From the NCBI RefSeq assembly GCF_945859685.1, contig NC_079148.1, positions 47,193,946-47,257,945 on the forward strand: a stretch of DNA of 64,000 nucleotides, read 5' to 3'. The translations under genes were made by a program, and so were the position numbers. Below are positions 1-12,500 of this stretch, one piece after another (the stretch's first letter is position 1; each line of letters starts with the position of its first letter). The stretch is from Eupeodes corollae (lineage: Eukaryota; Arthropoda; Insecta; Diptera; Syrphidae). The notes beneath the pieces were generated by a model, which was not told the DNA's origin, made no database searches, and saw only the letters and a program-made list of their open reading frames with translations.

Positions 1-377
1 GCAAACAGCAGTGAAGAACTTCAAACGATGCTGAACGAAATGAAAACTAAAATTATGACGAATGGTGCTCCTGATCCAGTTAGTGTCAAAGACAATATAT
101 TAGAATACGTTGAAGACTACACATACCTTGGTCAGATTATCTCATTCAAAGACAAAGAAAAAAAGGATATAGAGAAGCGAATGACGAACGCTTGGAGGCA
201 GTTCTGGAACGTTAAGCATCTTCTTACATTGAATATTTCGAATAAAACAAAAAAATATGTGTTTGACTCAACAGTTCTTCCAGTCCTCACCAAACTTGGC
301 AAGTCACAAAAAACACTGAAATGAAACTCCAATCATGTCAGAGAGCAATGAAGAGAGCTATTTTCAACGTTCATATT
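1..377 (+). pseudogene. RTE-type LINE reverse transcriptase relic, 5' part (split by a SINE)
   Basis: This is the C-terminal part of the RT of an RTE-type non-LTR retrotransposon and runs off the left edge of the window. The reading frame at 28-324 has the post-catalytic 'thumb' pattern of these proteins: KTKIMTN, then YVEDYTYLGQ (the YLG box), then a stretch like EI.RR...AW..FW. The coding continues to 377 in another frame (a peptide like KLQSCQRAMKRAIF), so at least one frameshift is present. A 13-bp target duplication at 365-377 and 678-690 shows that the SINE between them inserted into this relic, and the same protein resumes after 690. The catalytic YxDD box lies outside the window. The RTE assignment is from remembered family resemblance. 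Confidence 0.75.
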
Positions 378-677
378 AAATAAATTAGGTAGCGCAACAG
401 TCCATGAAGAACCAAGGCCTAGTGACTTACAACTCTCAACCATTCCTGTGTGCGAGTAATGTTGTCAGGAATGGAGGGGACCTACAGTTTATATGCCGAT
501 TCCGAACGGCTAATTTGAGAAAACACTTTTTCATGACAAGAGTTACTCTTGGAGAATTTGTCAATTCCTCGCAAAAGGCAGTACCCGTGAAAAGACTTTA
601 GATGGCATAGGCAGGGTCGAACCCAAGACCTCTGGCATGACAGTCCAACGCACTAACCATCATGCCACGGGTACTAC
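378..677 (-). mobile_element. tRNA-derived SINE, copy S1 (complete, with target duplication)
   Basis: A complete SINE of 300 bp on the minus strand, flanked by the perfect 13-bp duplication CAACGTTCATATT (365-377 and 678-690). Read on the minus strand it starts with a tRNA-like head holding a pol III A box (TGGCATGATGG) and B box (GGTTCGACCC). A roughly 200-bp body follows, and a tail ending CACCTAATTTATTT. The head resembles tRNA-Asp, with anticodon loop CTGTCATG. It carries no protein. RNA polymerase III would transcribe it from the internal boxes, and movement needs a partner LINE. It is inserted in an RTE relic. Confidence 0.9.
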
Positions 678-690
678 CAACGTTCATATT

Positions 691-790
691 GCCCAGCAAA
701 TTAACCATCAGAATATAAGAAGTCAAACCAATTTTGAAGACGTTACACACAGGCTTAAGAAACTCAAATGGGAATTGTAAATTTTAATGT
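691..790 (+). pseudogene. RTE-type LINE reverse transcriptase relic, 3' part
   Basis: Continuation of the relic at 1-377 beyond the SINE. The conceptual peptide (like NIRSQTNFEDV...RLKKLKWEL, ending near 779) matches the C-terminal segment of RTE proteins, where a basic IR..T...D stretch is followed by KW.WAGH. A stop codon falls where the WAGH motif would follow. The element's 3' UTR and tail were not identified with certainty; they may lie in the A/T-rich DNA just downstream. Confidence 0.65.
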
Positions 791-3105
791 ATCAAAATGA
801 GTGAATAAAGCTTGAAATAATAACTGTAAACTAACAGTAGAGCGTCTTCTATTTCAGACTGTATTTATGGATTCTATCAATGTTTACTGTGACTTAATGC
901 TTACTAAAACCTTAAACTGTAAAGTCGTGAAATGTTGTATCTCCTACTTCAATTTTGTGAAATCTGTTCAAATATAATGTAGTAGCATATTTGATTTTGA
1001 AACTTTAACATAGTGGCGTCTCATATAAAACGACTATTAACCATTGACATCTGTTAATTTGGGCTGTAATCAGTGCTATCAGACGTCTGCCATCTGTAAC
1101 AAATATGTATTGTATATATCATTCTAAAAGTAAAATTTGTTGGTTACTTTTTATCATTTTCCACTTCATTTTTAAGCTTTCATTTTATCATAAAAGTTTA
1201 AAATTTACATCAAACTGACTTAATATCAAATGAAAAACATCTTAAATTATGGCAAATAATGAATTGTTGACTGTATACGAACCATTTTGTTTAACAACAA
1301 CCACTATAGTCATAAATCAAAACAATCTGCATAATTTATTTGTTTTCATTCGAAAATTATGCGATGAAAGATATGTTGAGCATCCTTTGAAAATTGAATG
1401 AATTTTGTGAAAAAGGCAAAAAATGTAATATCTACCTTTCTATCTATCTACCTTACCTACATTAATTTATTTATTAACCTAGAGCTCAGAGAAGTTATAT
1501 ATTTTTTTGTTCTTTTTCTTCTTCTTACAAATTTAATGGTCTACTTTCGTTTCGTCTATTTGAGTCTTTTACGTATATAGGTATAAGGTAGGTACACAAA
1601 AATAAATACCATCAACCTAAAGCTAAGTACACACAAAGCTTCCGTAGTTAAGGACTTATCGGCAGATAACTTTGTGAACTTTTGCTCAAAAAATTAGAAA
1701 TTCTAACGAAAATGACATCTCCCTTATACAATAATTATTACGCCCTTTGGCAACAAAATGTTATTTTCTGATAACAAAGAATCCAACCAAAAAGCAAAGT
1801 CAAATAAAAAAAAATATATATATAAATGAATGCGAATCACCACAGTAGCTATAGATAGGTAGGTAAGAAGATACTAGCTAAAAGGTATGTAGGAACAACA
1901 TTGACAACCTTAACATAATAATCGCTAAGGTAATGTGCCTTACAGACACCACCTCCAAACAACTAACCACCTGGACAGTATCTCACGCAACCATAACGTA
2001 GCTTAAGCTCTCCCCCCCCCCCCCAATTACATTCATCCCTACAAAACACACATAAATAGGTATATATGTATATATCTTTTAACATCTATATAATACTAAC
2101 ATGCATAATTCCAATAATGATATAATCAAAGCTTAACATAAGCATCCTTCAGGATACGCAAAGGCAAACCTTACCTTTTTAGCTTAGCCAAATATGTACT
2201 CGTATTTCCTCTGCCGCTCCAATGCCAATGTGATATTATATGTTTCTGCTGGTGTAGAGTGCGCTGGATGCTGCTCTTTATGTTCTTTTTTTTTGTTTAG
2301 TCGAATCCGAGAAATACCTGGAAGCAAAAGATTGAGATAAACCTTAGAAAATAAACTTTCCATCATTAAAATTAGAGTGGGTTCTAGTTTTTTTTTTTCA
2401 TTTTCTGTTTTTCTTTTTTTGTTTAATAAAGAGCCAATGTAAATGGTATCTACTTATTTGATATACACTCCGGGTCATATGATAACTTGCTCAAAGGTCA
2501 AACGTTGAAAATATTATTCTCTTTTCCTAAACTTTGAAACTGTAATCAAAATTGTGTTCATATAGAAATTTGTAGATGATGAAGTTGGTTCAAAAAAAGG
2601 TCAAACTATTTTCTGCTACCTTGTTTTAAATTTACAAAAAAATATATTGTTCCAGGAAAAGGAACAAAATTCAAAATGTTTACGTTATTTTCAACAAGCT
2701 GTTATACACACACAAAAAATAATCGTAATTCAGAATATCGTATCTGAGTTTTTAGTTTTGGTTACGTTTACGGAGTAATAGTAGAAAACTATCGGGACAG
2801 TATTTTTCAAAAATGGTTTACGGGCATCACTTTTTTATTGTAATTTGACCTTCTTCGAAATTTAATTCTCTTTAATTTCCCTTTTGGTATAGGTTTGTAA
2901 AATAATTTGTGGCAAAGATTATTATTGATCAAACCAAAAGAGCTAAAAGTATTGGATACACACCGAATGATAGCATAGTTCCGGAAACTGTAAAAAATCT
3001 TTTATAAGATACTGGTTATGTTTTTTTCATAAGAGAATTTTTTCGAAACTATAATTTTGATTGAAACAAAAAATATAAATTCGCTTATTCAAGGAAATTT
3101 GAGTA
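791..3105. other. A/T-rich non-coding stretch, no gene seen
   Basis: No supported coding region. The stretch contains short poly-A and poly-T runs, a 13-base poly-C run at 2012-2024, and TATATA microsatellite-like patches near 1815 and 2060. Short open frames here have low-complexity, phenylalanine- or leucine-rich translations and match nothing I recognise. Confidence 0.6.
2012..2024 (+). repeat. Poly-C homopolymer run (13 bases)
   Basis: A run of 13 consecutive C in otherwise A/T-rich DNA. Its length is likely variable and prone to sequencing error. Confidence 0.85.
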
Positions 3106-3109
3106 ACTT

Positions 3110-4395
3110 TAGGTATCCACAAGAAATCCTTAACATTTAAAAAGTTTCCCAGGGAATGGAAGGACGGGGTAATCGTCAAGCTACCAAAAAAATGTAATCT
3201 TAAGAACTGCAATAACTGGCATGGAATCATCATTCTGTCCGTATTTCCATAGTAAAAACATCAAACATCATGCTCGAGAGGATAAAATCTAAGATCGAGT
3301 CTACGCTCAAGAGGCATCAAGCGGGATTTCGCAGTGGTCGATCTTGTGTCGACCACATTAACACCTTACGAATTATTCTTCAACAATCTTCGGAGTACTA
3401 ATTGCCGCTTTACCTCATGTTCGTCGATTTTGAAAAGGTCTTCGATCGCGTTAGTCGTGATGTTATCTGGAGATAGCTTGTTGCTAGAGGCATTCCTGAT
3501 AAAATTGTTGCTATAGTAAAAGAGTCTTACAATAACGCAAGGTGTTTTGTTTTGCACAATGGGCAGCTTTCCGGTGCATTTAAAGTGCGACAGGGAATAA
3601 AACAGGGTGATGTATTGTCACCGATTCTGTTCTTGCTTGTTATTGATGATGTTATGACTTCTACGGTGGGTGAACACGAAAGACTTGGTATCCAATGGCG
3701 CCTGAAGGAAGCATTAAGCCATTTGGACAATGCTGACGACATATGCTTAATGGCAAACAGAAATCGAGACCTCAGCCAAATGTGCCACTCTCTTCAACAA
3801 AATGGGGAGGTGGCTGGCTTAAGGATTAATACCAGTAAGACTAACTTAATGCACACCAGCCGAAACCAACAACAACATGTTATTGTGAGACAGGTGGCAG
3901 TAGAATAGGTCACCCAGTTCAACTATCTGGAAAGCTATTTGGCACTCGATGAGGGAACGGACCTGGATGTCACTAATAGAATAAATAAAGCTCGTAGTGC
4001 ACTTGGAATGCTTTCTAAAGTGTGGAACTCCTCTCCATACCAAGGCAAAGTTGTTTGAGTCCAACGTAAAATCCGTGAAAGTGCTCTGCTGGCATCTCGA
4101 GAAGGTTGCAAATTTTTGTCAACCGCTGTCTAAGTTACATCCTGAACAACCATATCTAACGATGAACTGTAGCTCAGGACTGGGCAAACAAAAGTGGATG
4201 TTGACATCGCGCAGAGAAAGTGGCGCCGGACGACAACACAGCAAAACAGTGCTTTTCAATGGAATCCTCAAGGTAGAAGGGGTCGTGGACGACCAGGTGA
4301 AACATGGAGATCATCTGTCATGAAGGAAGCTCGGTCCCCAAAACTTGGACACGTAGGCCCAGCTGCTACTAGCAGCCGCAAACGAAGAAGAAGAT
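3110..4395 (+). pseudogene. RTE-like LINE reverse transcriptase relic (family B, copy 1)
   Basis: RT of a non-LTR retrotransposon, broken by frameshifts and stops. Pieces in order: WKDGVIVKLPKK near 3160, then a segment like SKIESTLKRHQAGFRSGRS near 3290-3345. Next come MFVDFEKVFDRVSRDVIW (palm motif A with its aspartate) near 3418-3470, and the best frame at 3552-3908 with RQGIKQGDVLSPILF and the active-site region. In this copy the catalytic YADD box reads NADD, so the tyrosine is lost. Distal pieces at 4000-4397 hold the C-terminal QGRRGRGRPGETWR motif and a basic end rich in GAAGAA codons. Part of the region between the thumb and the C-terminus is out of frame or deleted compared with the related copy at 52.9-54.1 kb. 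The clade is uncertain (RTE/SR2-like is my best recollection). Confidence 0.8.
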
Positions 4396-6080
4396 AAAAC
4401 AAAATTACCATCTATGAACATAATCAAAAATAATACAATTAAATTCTATTCTTTACAGGTTCCGTAACAAAGGCTTTTTGATATGTATAATAAAATAAGT
4501 GTTTCACATCGAAAATGATAGTAAGCTCGAAATTTGTTCACACCGTTTTGGTATTCTAAATATTGTGTACAAAGTCTTATAAAATCTAAGCTATAATTTG
4601 TAATTACCTCCTTTTCGATTGGTACAATCCAATAGTGTTAACACCTTTAACAAATTTGACAAGCATAAAATTTGTTAAAATGTTTGTATCAATCTTTTTT
4701 TTATACGCTCAACCGTTTCAGGAATAGAGGACAAAAAGAGTACAATACTCAACACTTTTTTTTGGATTAAATTTTTGTGAATAAATTAAAGTTTATGTAA
4801 ACTATTTGACTAATCTTCCATAGAAAAGTATAGCATAGCTTCAGAATATTATCCATTTCTATTTTGAAAAACTTAAATGTTTAATATGTGATTTAAAAAC
4901 CCAGGAACAGACGTGGTGCTCAAAAATGAGTACATAAATAAATATAATGTCCATTGCAACTACTTTTTTTAACAACCACATCGTAGACCACACGTGTTCT
5001 TCCAATTAAGTAATTCATTTGAAGCTCAATTCTTCAGCATCCATACCATTAACTGAGGTTCAAAATCATGTCCATACAATTATTGTATTTAATAATAGAA
5101 ACCGTTTTGATTATATGTAAGCTTATCCATTTTTTAAATAAGTACTTTTTGTGTATTAAGTTCACTCTATTAATTTTATTCGAATATCTTCCAAATAAAT
5201 GATTGAGACAAAATTTATGCTTGACAGTTTTTAAAAGACGTTAACTTCATTGGCCCTATAGAAATGGAGATAATCACGAAAAAGAGGTTTTGGTGGTACA
5301 TAACTTACGAAGCGGACTCGAGACTTTATAAGACATTGCAAGCAAAAGAAAAGTACTATCAATAATCCAGCTCACAACTTTTCATTTCGAGGTTGACTCT
5401 TTTTTCGCCTAAATTAAGTGAAATGGTTATGTTGGGTAAAGGCTTGAAGGGACATATGTCATCAGCAGTTCTTACTCCTTTGCAGTTAGCTTAATTTTCT
5501 TTAAATTTGAACTGGAAATAATTTTGTAAAAATAAATTCAAAATACAATAGTTTTATATTTGTCAAAACAATTTGTATGTGTTGTGGACTGTTTGACTTA
5601 GGAGTGAAAATCAGTCCGATAGCTGATGACAAAAGCAAAATAGTAACGATTGCGTTAACGGTAATTCCAATTTCGAATAAATTAAGTCAAGTGTGACTTG
5701 ATGGCTGATGGGGTAATTTAACCACTGGTATTTGAAATTTGACTATTTAAAGTGGTTTTTGAAGAATATTTGATATTAGGGTTGAATCAAAATGTTTGCC
5801 AATAAATAAAGGTCCAAAAAACACTATTCTAGAGGCTTGTTGTGAATATTTTTCTTAAATTAACTAAATATTGTCAACAAACCGGATGCATATTAATTTC
5901 ATAAGCATTTACGTGAATCTCGAAAACATTAAAACTGTCAGTATTTAGAAAAAAAAGTTCTGTATTATTTGTCATCTAGAATTTTTGACTGTATATTTTC
6001 CTCTATGGAGGCGCCGGGCCGCAGGAGAAAACTAGGGGTTTCTGAGGTAATTCATTTGTTTCTGCTTCCTTTTCGAAACG
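4396..6080. other. Non-coding A/T-rich stretch
   Basis: No gene, RNA or clear repeat recognised on either strand. The sequence is about 70 percent A+T by eye, with scattered homopolymers. Confidence 0.6.
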
Positions 6081-6082
6081 TT

Positions 6083-6290
6083 AAATAAAAAAATTAGGAA
6101 CAGCCTCTAGAAAACCAAGGCCTAGGGTCTTATAACTCTCAACTAATCTTGTGTGCGAGTCATGTCAGGGATGAAGGGGACCCACATATATACCGAAAGC
6201 ACTATTCATCACAGGATTTGACAATTCCTCGCAAGAGGCAGATCTCAAGAAAAAAAAAATCTTTAAGAAGTGCAAGCATGGATTGAACCC
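6083..6290 (-). mobile_element. tRNA-derived SINE, copy S2 (degenerate)
   Basis: A minus-strand match to the SINE seen complete at 378-677, but eroded. It has the tail side (AACCAAGGCCTAGGGTCTTA, CTCTCAACTAATCTTGTGTG), part of the body with a deletion around 6190-6210, and a decayed head whose B-box region reads GATTGAACCC on the plus strand. No target duplication could be recognised. It looks older than S1. Confidence 0.8.
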
Positions 6291-7440
6291 AAACAACAAA
6301 AGAACCAATCAATCAACCCCGAGTGTATTCTATATTAGAGAAGTAACACACTTGGCCTTGTCGGTGGATGGCGGCGGCAAATGTATAAGTTGCCTTTTTT
6401 GAAAGAAATTTTTAATGAAAAACATACCCTAAAGCATTTCGTATTTTGTATTTCGTCTTTCAACAGAGTGCTTAACAATATTACATTAGACCAATAAAAG
6501 CAAAAATGAAAAACAATAAACAAAATTATTAATTCAGGTTATATCTTTCTTGTATTTTGTCTTCTTATCTTATGTTATATACGTGTAGAGTATATATTTT
6601 GCGTTTTTGTTACATGTGATAACGCTATAAAAGAAAGTTAGATAAACTTTTTTAATATCTCATTGAAAAAAAAAGAAAAGAAAAAAGTTTGAGCTATTTG
6701 AAGTTATTTTTCGGTCGAGTTAGTTATTTGTTTTTTTTTTCACTTTTATTTTTATTTTTATTTCCTTTCACTCAGCTTTTAGGCAAAGTTAAGTGGACTG
6801 CAATATAAAATGATTGTCGGAATAAGATAAAGAGACGTGTTTTTTTGAAAAGTTCTTACACAAAGTATTGGCATGGCGGAGTTTTTATATATGTATGTTT
6901 ATGAGATGAGGATTGAGAAATGATTTACAGGATGGATGTTTTTCAAAATCAAGTTGAAGTTTTTTTTGTTGGCGTCTTCCTTTTCTTGTTCAAAGGAAAA
7001 CAATTTCATAAAACATCATAACAAGTGAAGTAGAAGACAAAAATTGAAAAACAAACAACAAGGGGGTTGCTATATAAAGATATATGTGCTTCGATATTCT
7101 TTAAGGGTGAAGTGGCAGCATTTCATTAATTATGATGTCCTTGTTTTTATAAATTACACAATATAAAAATACTTCCAGGAATTTCGTTCTCATTGATTGG
7201 CCGTGTTATAAGATTTACTGATTGATACATGTTTTCATTTCGATCTTTATGTGGAACAATTGAAAAGCTTAAAAATCTTATTGTTAAAATTTTAGAAGCG
7301 TATAATTTAAACGATGAGTTAGAGATTCTAACTTATCTATCCAGTATATGGGGTTTTCTATTAATAAATTTAATTTTGATATTTGAAATAATGAGTGTTT
7401 TCAAATTAATGGGAATTTATTTCGTTGTCAAAAGATGGGT
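6291..7440. other. Non-coding stretch with poly-A/T runs
   Basis: A/T-rich DNA with long T and A runs near 6665-6770. A 73-codon open frame at 7229-7450 is hydrophobic and rich in Leu and Ile, as A/T-rich DNA gives by chance. I see no domain in it and do not call it a gene. Confidence 0.55.
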
Positions 7441-7830
7441 ATGCCATTAACAATAGAAATTGATATGAGCCAAATAACCGCCACAGCTACTGTTGCAGCA
7501 CAATATCTTTAAAGTTAGATTGTTCCTGACCTTATCCTTAATTTCTTAACGAATAAAATCTTGAAGGTGGCTCTGAAGGTGTTAAATGACAAGATTTCGG
7601 TGGCTAATTGTGGACAACAATTCAAGAAAACCTTCCTAGTAAATTTTCGATAATTTTGTGCGACACATAGCGCCGGCCGTCTTGTCGAAAATAAACATCC
7701 TCAATATCTAAATCCTTAAATTTCGGATACAAAAATGTTTTCTCTGTACCATTATCCATGCACTGTAACAGTTGCAAACCAGCTTCCTTTTTGAATAAGT
7801 AAGGTCCAGTAAAGCTAGCAGTAGCCAAGG
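7441..7830 (-). pseudogene. mariner-like transposase relic (C-terminal half)
   Basis: Minus-strand fragment of a mariner-family transposase. The open part (about 7622-7830) holds SFTGPYLFKKEAG, equivalent to the family's IGPYFFENEAG, then DIEDVYFRQDG, which carries the second catalytic aspartate of the DDD/DDE triad (normally FQQDGA). After a stop near 7622 a PPKSCHLTP-like piece follows, equivalent to WPPRSCDLTP, with the third catalytic aspartate changed to histidine. The N-terminal DNA-binding part and both inverted repeats are missing here. The relic is dead. It abuts a SINE fragment at its right end. Confidence 0.75.
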
Positions 7831-7958
7831 CGTGATGTATAGTGCGTAAGACTGTCATGCCAGAGGTCTTTTGATACCTCAAGTTTTTTCACGTGTGTTG
7901 CATCTTATGAGAAATTTTCAAATTCTACGAGAGTAATTTTTGTCATGAAAAGTACCTT
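7830..7958 (+). mobile_element. tRNA-derived SINE, copy S3 (5' fragment)
   Basis: Matches the 5' half of the SINE: a head with AGTGCGTAAGACTGTCATGC and CCAGAGGTCTT, then a body with GAAATTTTCAAATTCTACGA and TTTTTGTCATGAAAAGTACC. The B box has decayed and the 3' half is missing, replaced by Jockey-like LINE sequence. It sits between the mariner relic and that LINE. Confidence 0.75.
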
Positions 7959-7965
7959 AAGCAAC

Positions 7966-8982
7966 GGTATGTCCCGCACCATTGAAAAATTGCTGAAGTA
8001 ATTTTCATACCAAAGCAAGGTAAACCACCTACAGAAGTGACGGCTTACAGATAAATATCGCTTATACCAATTATGGCAAGTTTTTGAAAAACTGCTTCTG
8101 AAGAGACTTAGCAAAATCATAGTAGAAAGAAGGTTAATCCCAAACCATCAGTTTGGCTTTAGAAATAAACATTCCACGATAGACCAAGTTCATAGAATAT
8201 CCGATGTAATAGAAAAAGCTCTAGAAGAAAAACAAGTATGTTCAGCTATTTTCTTAGATGTTGCTCAAGCTTTTGATAAGGTTTGGCATGAGGGACTTGA
8301 GTACAAACTGCAAAGGGATCTTCCCAGGGAGCACTTTGAAATATTAAAATCGTACATCTCAGACCGATTGTTTAGAGTAAGTTACGATCAAGAATACTCG
8401 GAATTGAAGAAAATAGAAGGTGGTGTACCACAAGGAAGTGTCCTAGGTCCTACCCTGTATTTACTATACATACACAAGGGATATTCCAGTTGGTAATCAC
8501 ACCATAATGGCTACTTTTGCAGATGATACCGCAATTTTGGTACCGCAAATTTGGTACAAATGTGTCTCTAAGGCAGCAGTAAAACTACAAAATGCCGTCG
8601 ACACAGTGAGAGCTTGGACCGAAAAATGGCGTATCAAACTCAATGAAACAAAATCTTCTCATATAAACTTTACAAATAAAAAGATAAACAATATTCCAAT
8701 AATCATTTAAAATCAAGCTGTACCTTACGCCAATACGGCCAAATACCTTGGAATGACTTTGGATGCAAAGCTTAAGTAGAAAGAGCACATCAAAAAGAAA
8801 GGAGAAGAACTAAACTTGGAATATAGAAGAATGTACTGGTGAATTGGTAACAACTCTGATTTATCAATCCAAAACAAAATAATGCTGTATAATCAAGTAC
8901 TAAAGCCTGTGTGGACCTATGGAATTCAAATATGGGGCTGTACACAGAAAACAAATACCGAAATCATTCAAAAATTAAAAAA
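7966..8982 (+). pseudogene. Jockey-like LINE reverse transcriptase, 5' section (interrupted by BEL)
   Basis: RT of a Jockey-like non-LTR element. Readable motifs in order: PKQGKPPTEVTAYR (near 8008-8050), KLLLKRLSKIIVERRLIPN and HQFGFRNKHSTIDQ (8080-8180), FLDVAQAFDKVWHEGL (palm motif A, near 8255-8300), GGVPQGSVLGPTLYLLYIH (8420-8475), and FADDTAIL with the catalytic FADD box (8515-8535). The thumb follows at 8540-8980 with KYLGMTLD and a WTYGIQIWG-like motif. Frameshifts (for example before 8507) and stops (near 8708 and 8778) inactivate it. The protein is cut at 8987 by the BEL insertion and resumes in frame at 15507. The endonuclease and 5' part are absent. Confidence 0.85.
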
Positions 8983-8987
8983 CAAAG

Positions 8988-9528
8988 TGTTTAAGAATTT
9001 AAATTTAAGTTAGGAAAACGCCAAAAATCAAAAAACGTTATAAATTATTTAATTTCCAAAATTTAAATCATTGCAAACAAATCAAGAAAGAACAATTAAT
9101 TTTGCGACTGGCTGGTTTGGTGGTTGCTAGAAATGAGAAAGATTCTATCATCTTTAAATTGAAGCCAACCCATATGCATCACTTGCTAAAACCAGTATTT
9201 TGCACACGATACCAATATCAAAGGTATTACCTATGTACCATTGCGGTTTATTCTTTTTCTTAAATGCAACGGTCTTAGCAAGCAATGCATAGATTATGTA
9301 GGTATGTAATATGTTTACAAAAAATAAGTTAACAACAAAAAATATATCATAAACAGCTTCCGTCATACCAAAACCAATACAGTAGATAGAGCATAGGGCA
9401 ATTACAAAATGTTTGGCAATTTAAACAAAATTAAAATTAAATTAAATTATATAATGATTTAAACATTAATAAATAAGACATATGTATATATGTATGAATA
9501 GAAATAATATCAGCTTCGTTTCTCAACA
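8988..9528 (-). repeat. BEL 3' LTR (left copy)
   Basis: 541 bp, identical by eye to 14966-15506. On the element's strand it begins TGTTGAGAAACG and ends TTCTTAAACA. A polyadenylation signal AATAAA (plus-strand TTTATT at 9247-9252) lies in the middle. The first bases supply the stop codon of the ORF. The 70-codon open frame inside the LTR (9154-9366) is present in both LTRs because they are identical. I do not regard it as a gene. Confidence 0.95.
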
Positions 9529-12500
9529 TGCCGCCCCCGCTGAAGGAATTTCAGGACATGGCAAGAGGGCAAGTTTGGTTATAGGGCGCGTGAAAGTGCC
9601 TCGTTTGGTGCGCAATGTAACCACCCGTACGTGTCCATCTTCACCTGGATGAACTGCGGTTATTCTTCCTAAGGACCATAGGGATGGTGGCATGTTAGAT
9701 TCCTTCAGAATGACCATGTCACCAACTTCAAAATCTCTTAGGTCTTCTCTCCATTTTGGTCGCTGCTGCAAAGATGTGAGGTAGTCGGTATGCCACCTTC
9801 GCCAGAAGCCTTGCATCATATTTTGTAGTAGCTGCCATCTTCCCAATCGATTAATGGGTAATTCCAAATAACTTGGCTCAGGAATCGCCGTGTAAGGTCT
9901 ACCTATAAGAAAGTGAGCAGGCGTTAATGGATCAAGATCTGAATCGGAAGAAGCACAAAGGGGCCTAGAATTTAAAAGGGCTTCGATTTGGGCTAGCAAG
10001 GTACACATTTCTTCAAAGGTAAGGACACTATCACCAACTACTCGCCGAAGATGTTGTTTTACTAATTTAACCCCCGCTTCCCAAAGCCCACCAAAGTGAG
10101 GGCTGTGAGGAGGAATAAACTTCCAATCGATGCTTTCTCCAGCCAACATTTCTGCAACCTTTTTGTTGTGATTTTGGGACTGCACCAGTTTATACATGTC
10201 TGATAGCACACGAGCCGCTCCTTGAAAGTTCGTACCATTATCGGAATACAAAACGCTGCATCTACCACGCCTGGCGATAAATCTTTTTAGGGCAGCCAAA
10301 AAGGCGTCTGTGGTCAGGTCCGATACTAATTCAAGGTGCAGCGCCTTAGTTGTCATACAGACAAATAATGAAATATACCCTTTGGACAACGTTGGTTTCC
10401 TTCCTCTAGATGAACGAAGAGTTATCGGGCCAGCGTAATCACATCCTGTGTGGGCGAAAGCAAATGATGGATTTACGCGAGATGATGGTAAATTTCCCAT
10501 AAGCTGCGTTGATGTAATTTTCCGTTGACGAAAACACGTATGACAATCATGAACTAGTTTTCGAATAAGATTTCTGCTTCCGAGGATCCAAAACTCCTGG
10601 CGAATCAGTGCAAAAAGTCCAGAAACACCGATATGTAAAAAGTTCCTGTGAGCATCTAAGAGAATTAACAGAGTTATTGGATGATTTTTAGGCAGGATAA
10701 TAGGGTGTCTAATCGCGAAGGGAACGTTTTTAGCATTTGAAATTCTACCACCGACACGCAATAAACCGACGGCATCAATGAAAGGCGAAAGCGAACACAA
10801 TTTTGAGGCCTTGTCAACACAACGGTCAGTCTTAAGACTTTTGATTTCTCTAAGAAACTCTCTTTGAGTCCACTTGAGGCAGATTATTTTACCAAGGCGT
10901 AGCTCTGAGAGCGAAAGATATCCACACCTTCTATCACCTTTAGGCAAACGGCAAAAATAGATGAAGCGACGAATATAGCAAACTATTCTCACAATTTTCC
11001 TCCAACTAGAAATTTTAAGCGAAATTTTGTCAAGAAAATGCTCCACCGCAACCGAAACGTGAACTGTATGGACTTTCTTCCTTTCTTCCGGAATATCTTC
11101 TATTTCAGTTTCACAATGATTTGGCCACTCATCAATACTATGAACCAGCCATTCTGGCCCGTTCCACCACAATTTGTGTTCCATCAAATCCTTAGGCGAG
11201 AGGCCCCGCGAAGCACAATCAGCAGGGTTTTCAGATGAACTGACATGACTCCAAGACGAGCGAGGTAACGAAGACAATATTTCAGAGGTACGATTCGCTA
11301 CAAACGTACTCCATTTTCGTGGCGAGGATGAAAGCCATGACAAAACAATTTGAGAGTCACAGAACGCAGATACTCTAACTGGTTTCACATCTAATGACGA
11401 CCGAATAAGTTCTATTAAACGACACAAAAGGAGACTCCCACAAAGTTCCAGGCGTGGAATAGACAACTGCTTTACTGGAGCAACTCGAGTCTTGGCGGCG
11501 ACTAACTTCACTTCAACACCATCTTCCGAACAACTACGACAGTAAACCACTGCAGAATAAGCCTTTTCCGAAGCATCCGAAAAACCTATTAACTCCAAGC
11601 TTTTAGAATTTTGGGTAAACCTTCGAAAAATCCTAAAGTTTTCAAAATAGGTCAAATTCTCTCGATACAGCTTCCATTTTTCTGCGATTTCAAAGGGCAA
11701 AGGATCATCCCAATCAATTTTCGTCTTGGCGGTCCACAGCTCCTGAAACAGTATTTTCAACAAAATAGTGGAAGGAGCCAAAAACCCCAAAGGATCAAAA
11801 ACCTTTGCAACCTCTGAAAGTAGTTTTCGTTTTGTAGACACAAAGTGTTCGGGTAAACTAATTTTGTACGTAAAGGTGTCATGATACGGGTTCCAAACCA
11901 AACCGAGAACCTTGGTGCACTCAGAAGAACTATCCAAATCCAGTGAAACAACTTCTTTACAGTCGATGTCACGCAATATTTCCCAACAATTAGAGCTCCA
12001 CTTGCTGAGCTCAAGACCTCCACACGACAACATCTCGACGATCTGCTTCTTCAGCTCCAAAGTCTCCGACAGCGAATCAGCCCCCGTCATTAGGTCATCA
12101 ACATACATGTCATGCAAAACTGCATGTGATGCTAAGGGAAACTGGTGTTTGTAATCAAACGCTATTTGACGGAGAACTTTCATGGACAAATATGGAGCAG
12201 GTGAAGTACCATATGTTACCGTAGCCAAACGAAAATGCGATATTGGACTATCAGGGGATTCTCTCCAAACTATCCTCTGAAAATCCCGATGCTTTGGATG
12301 CACCCAAATTTGCCGAAACATTTTAACAATGTCAGCACAAAACACGAAACGGTGAAGACGAAAACGAATACAAACGTTAACCAAATTTCGTTGAAGAGGA
12401 GTTCCTATATGAAGCATTTCATTAAGAGAACAGTTTTTGGTATCTTTATGAGACCCATCAAAAACAACACGAATTTTGTTTGTGATCACAGCGTGATGTG

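Noticed and set aside
7229..7450. 73-codon hydrophobic frame, considered as a small membrane protein
   Set aside because: No homology I recognise, and its composition is what A/T-rich DNA gives by chance.
9154..9366. A 70-codon frame present identically at 9154-9366 and 15132-15344
   Set aside because: It occurs twice only because the LTRs are identical. Nothing indicates translation.
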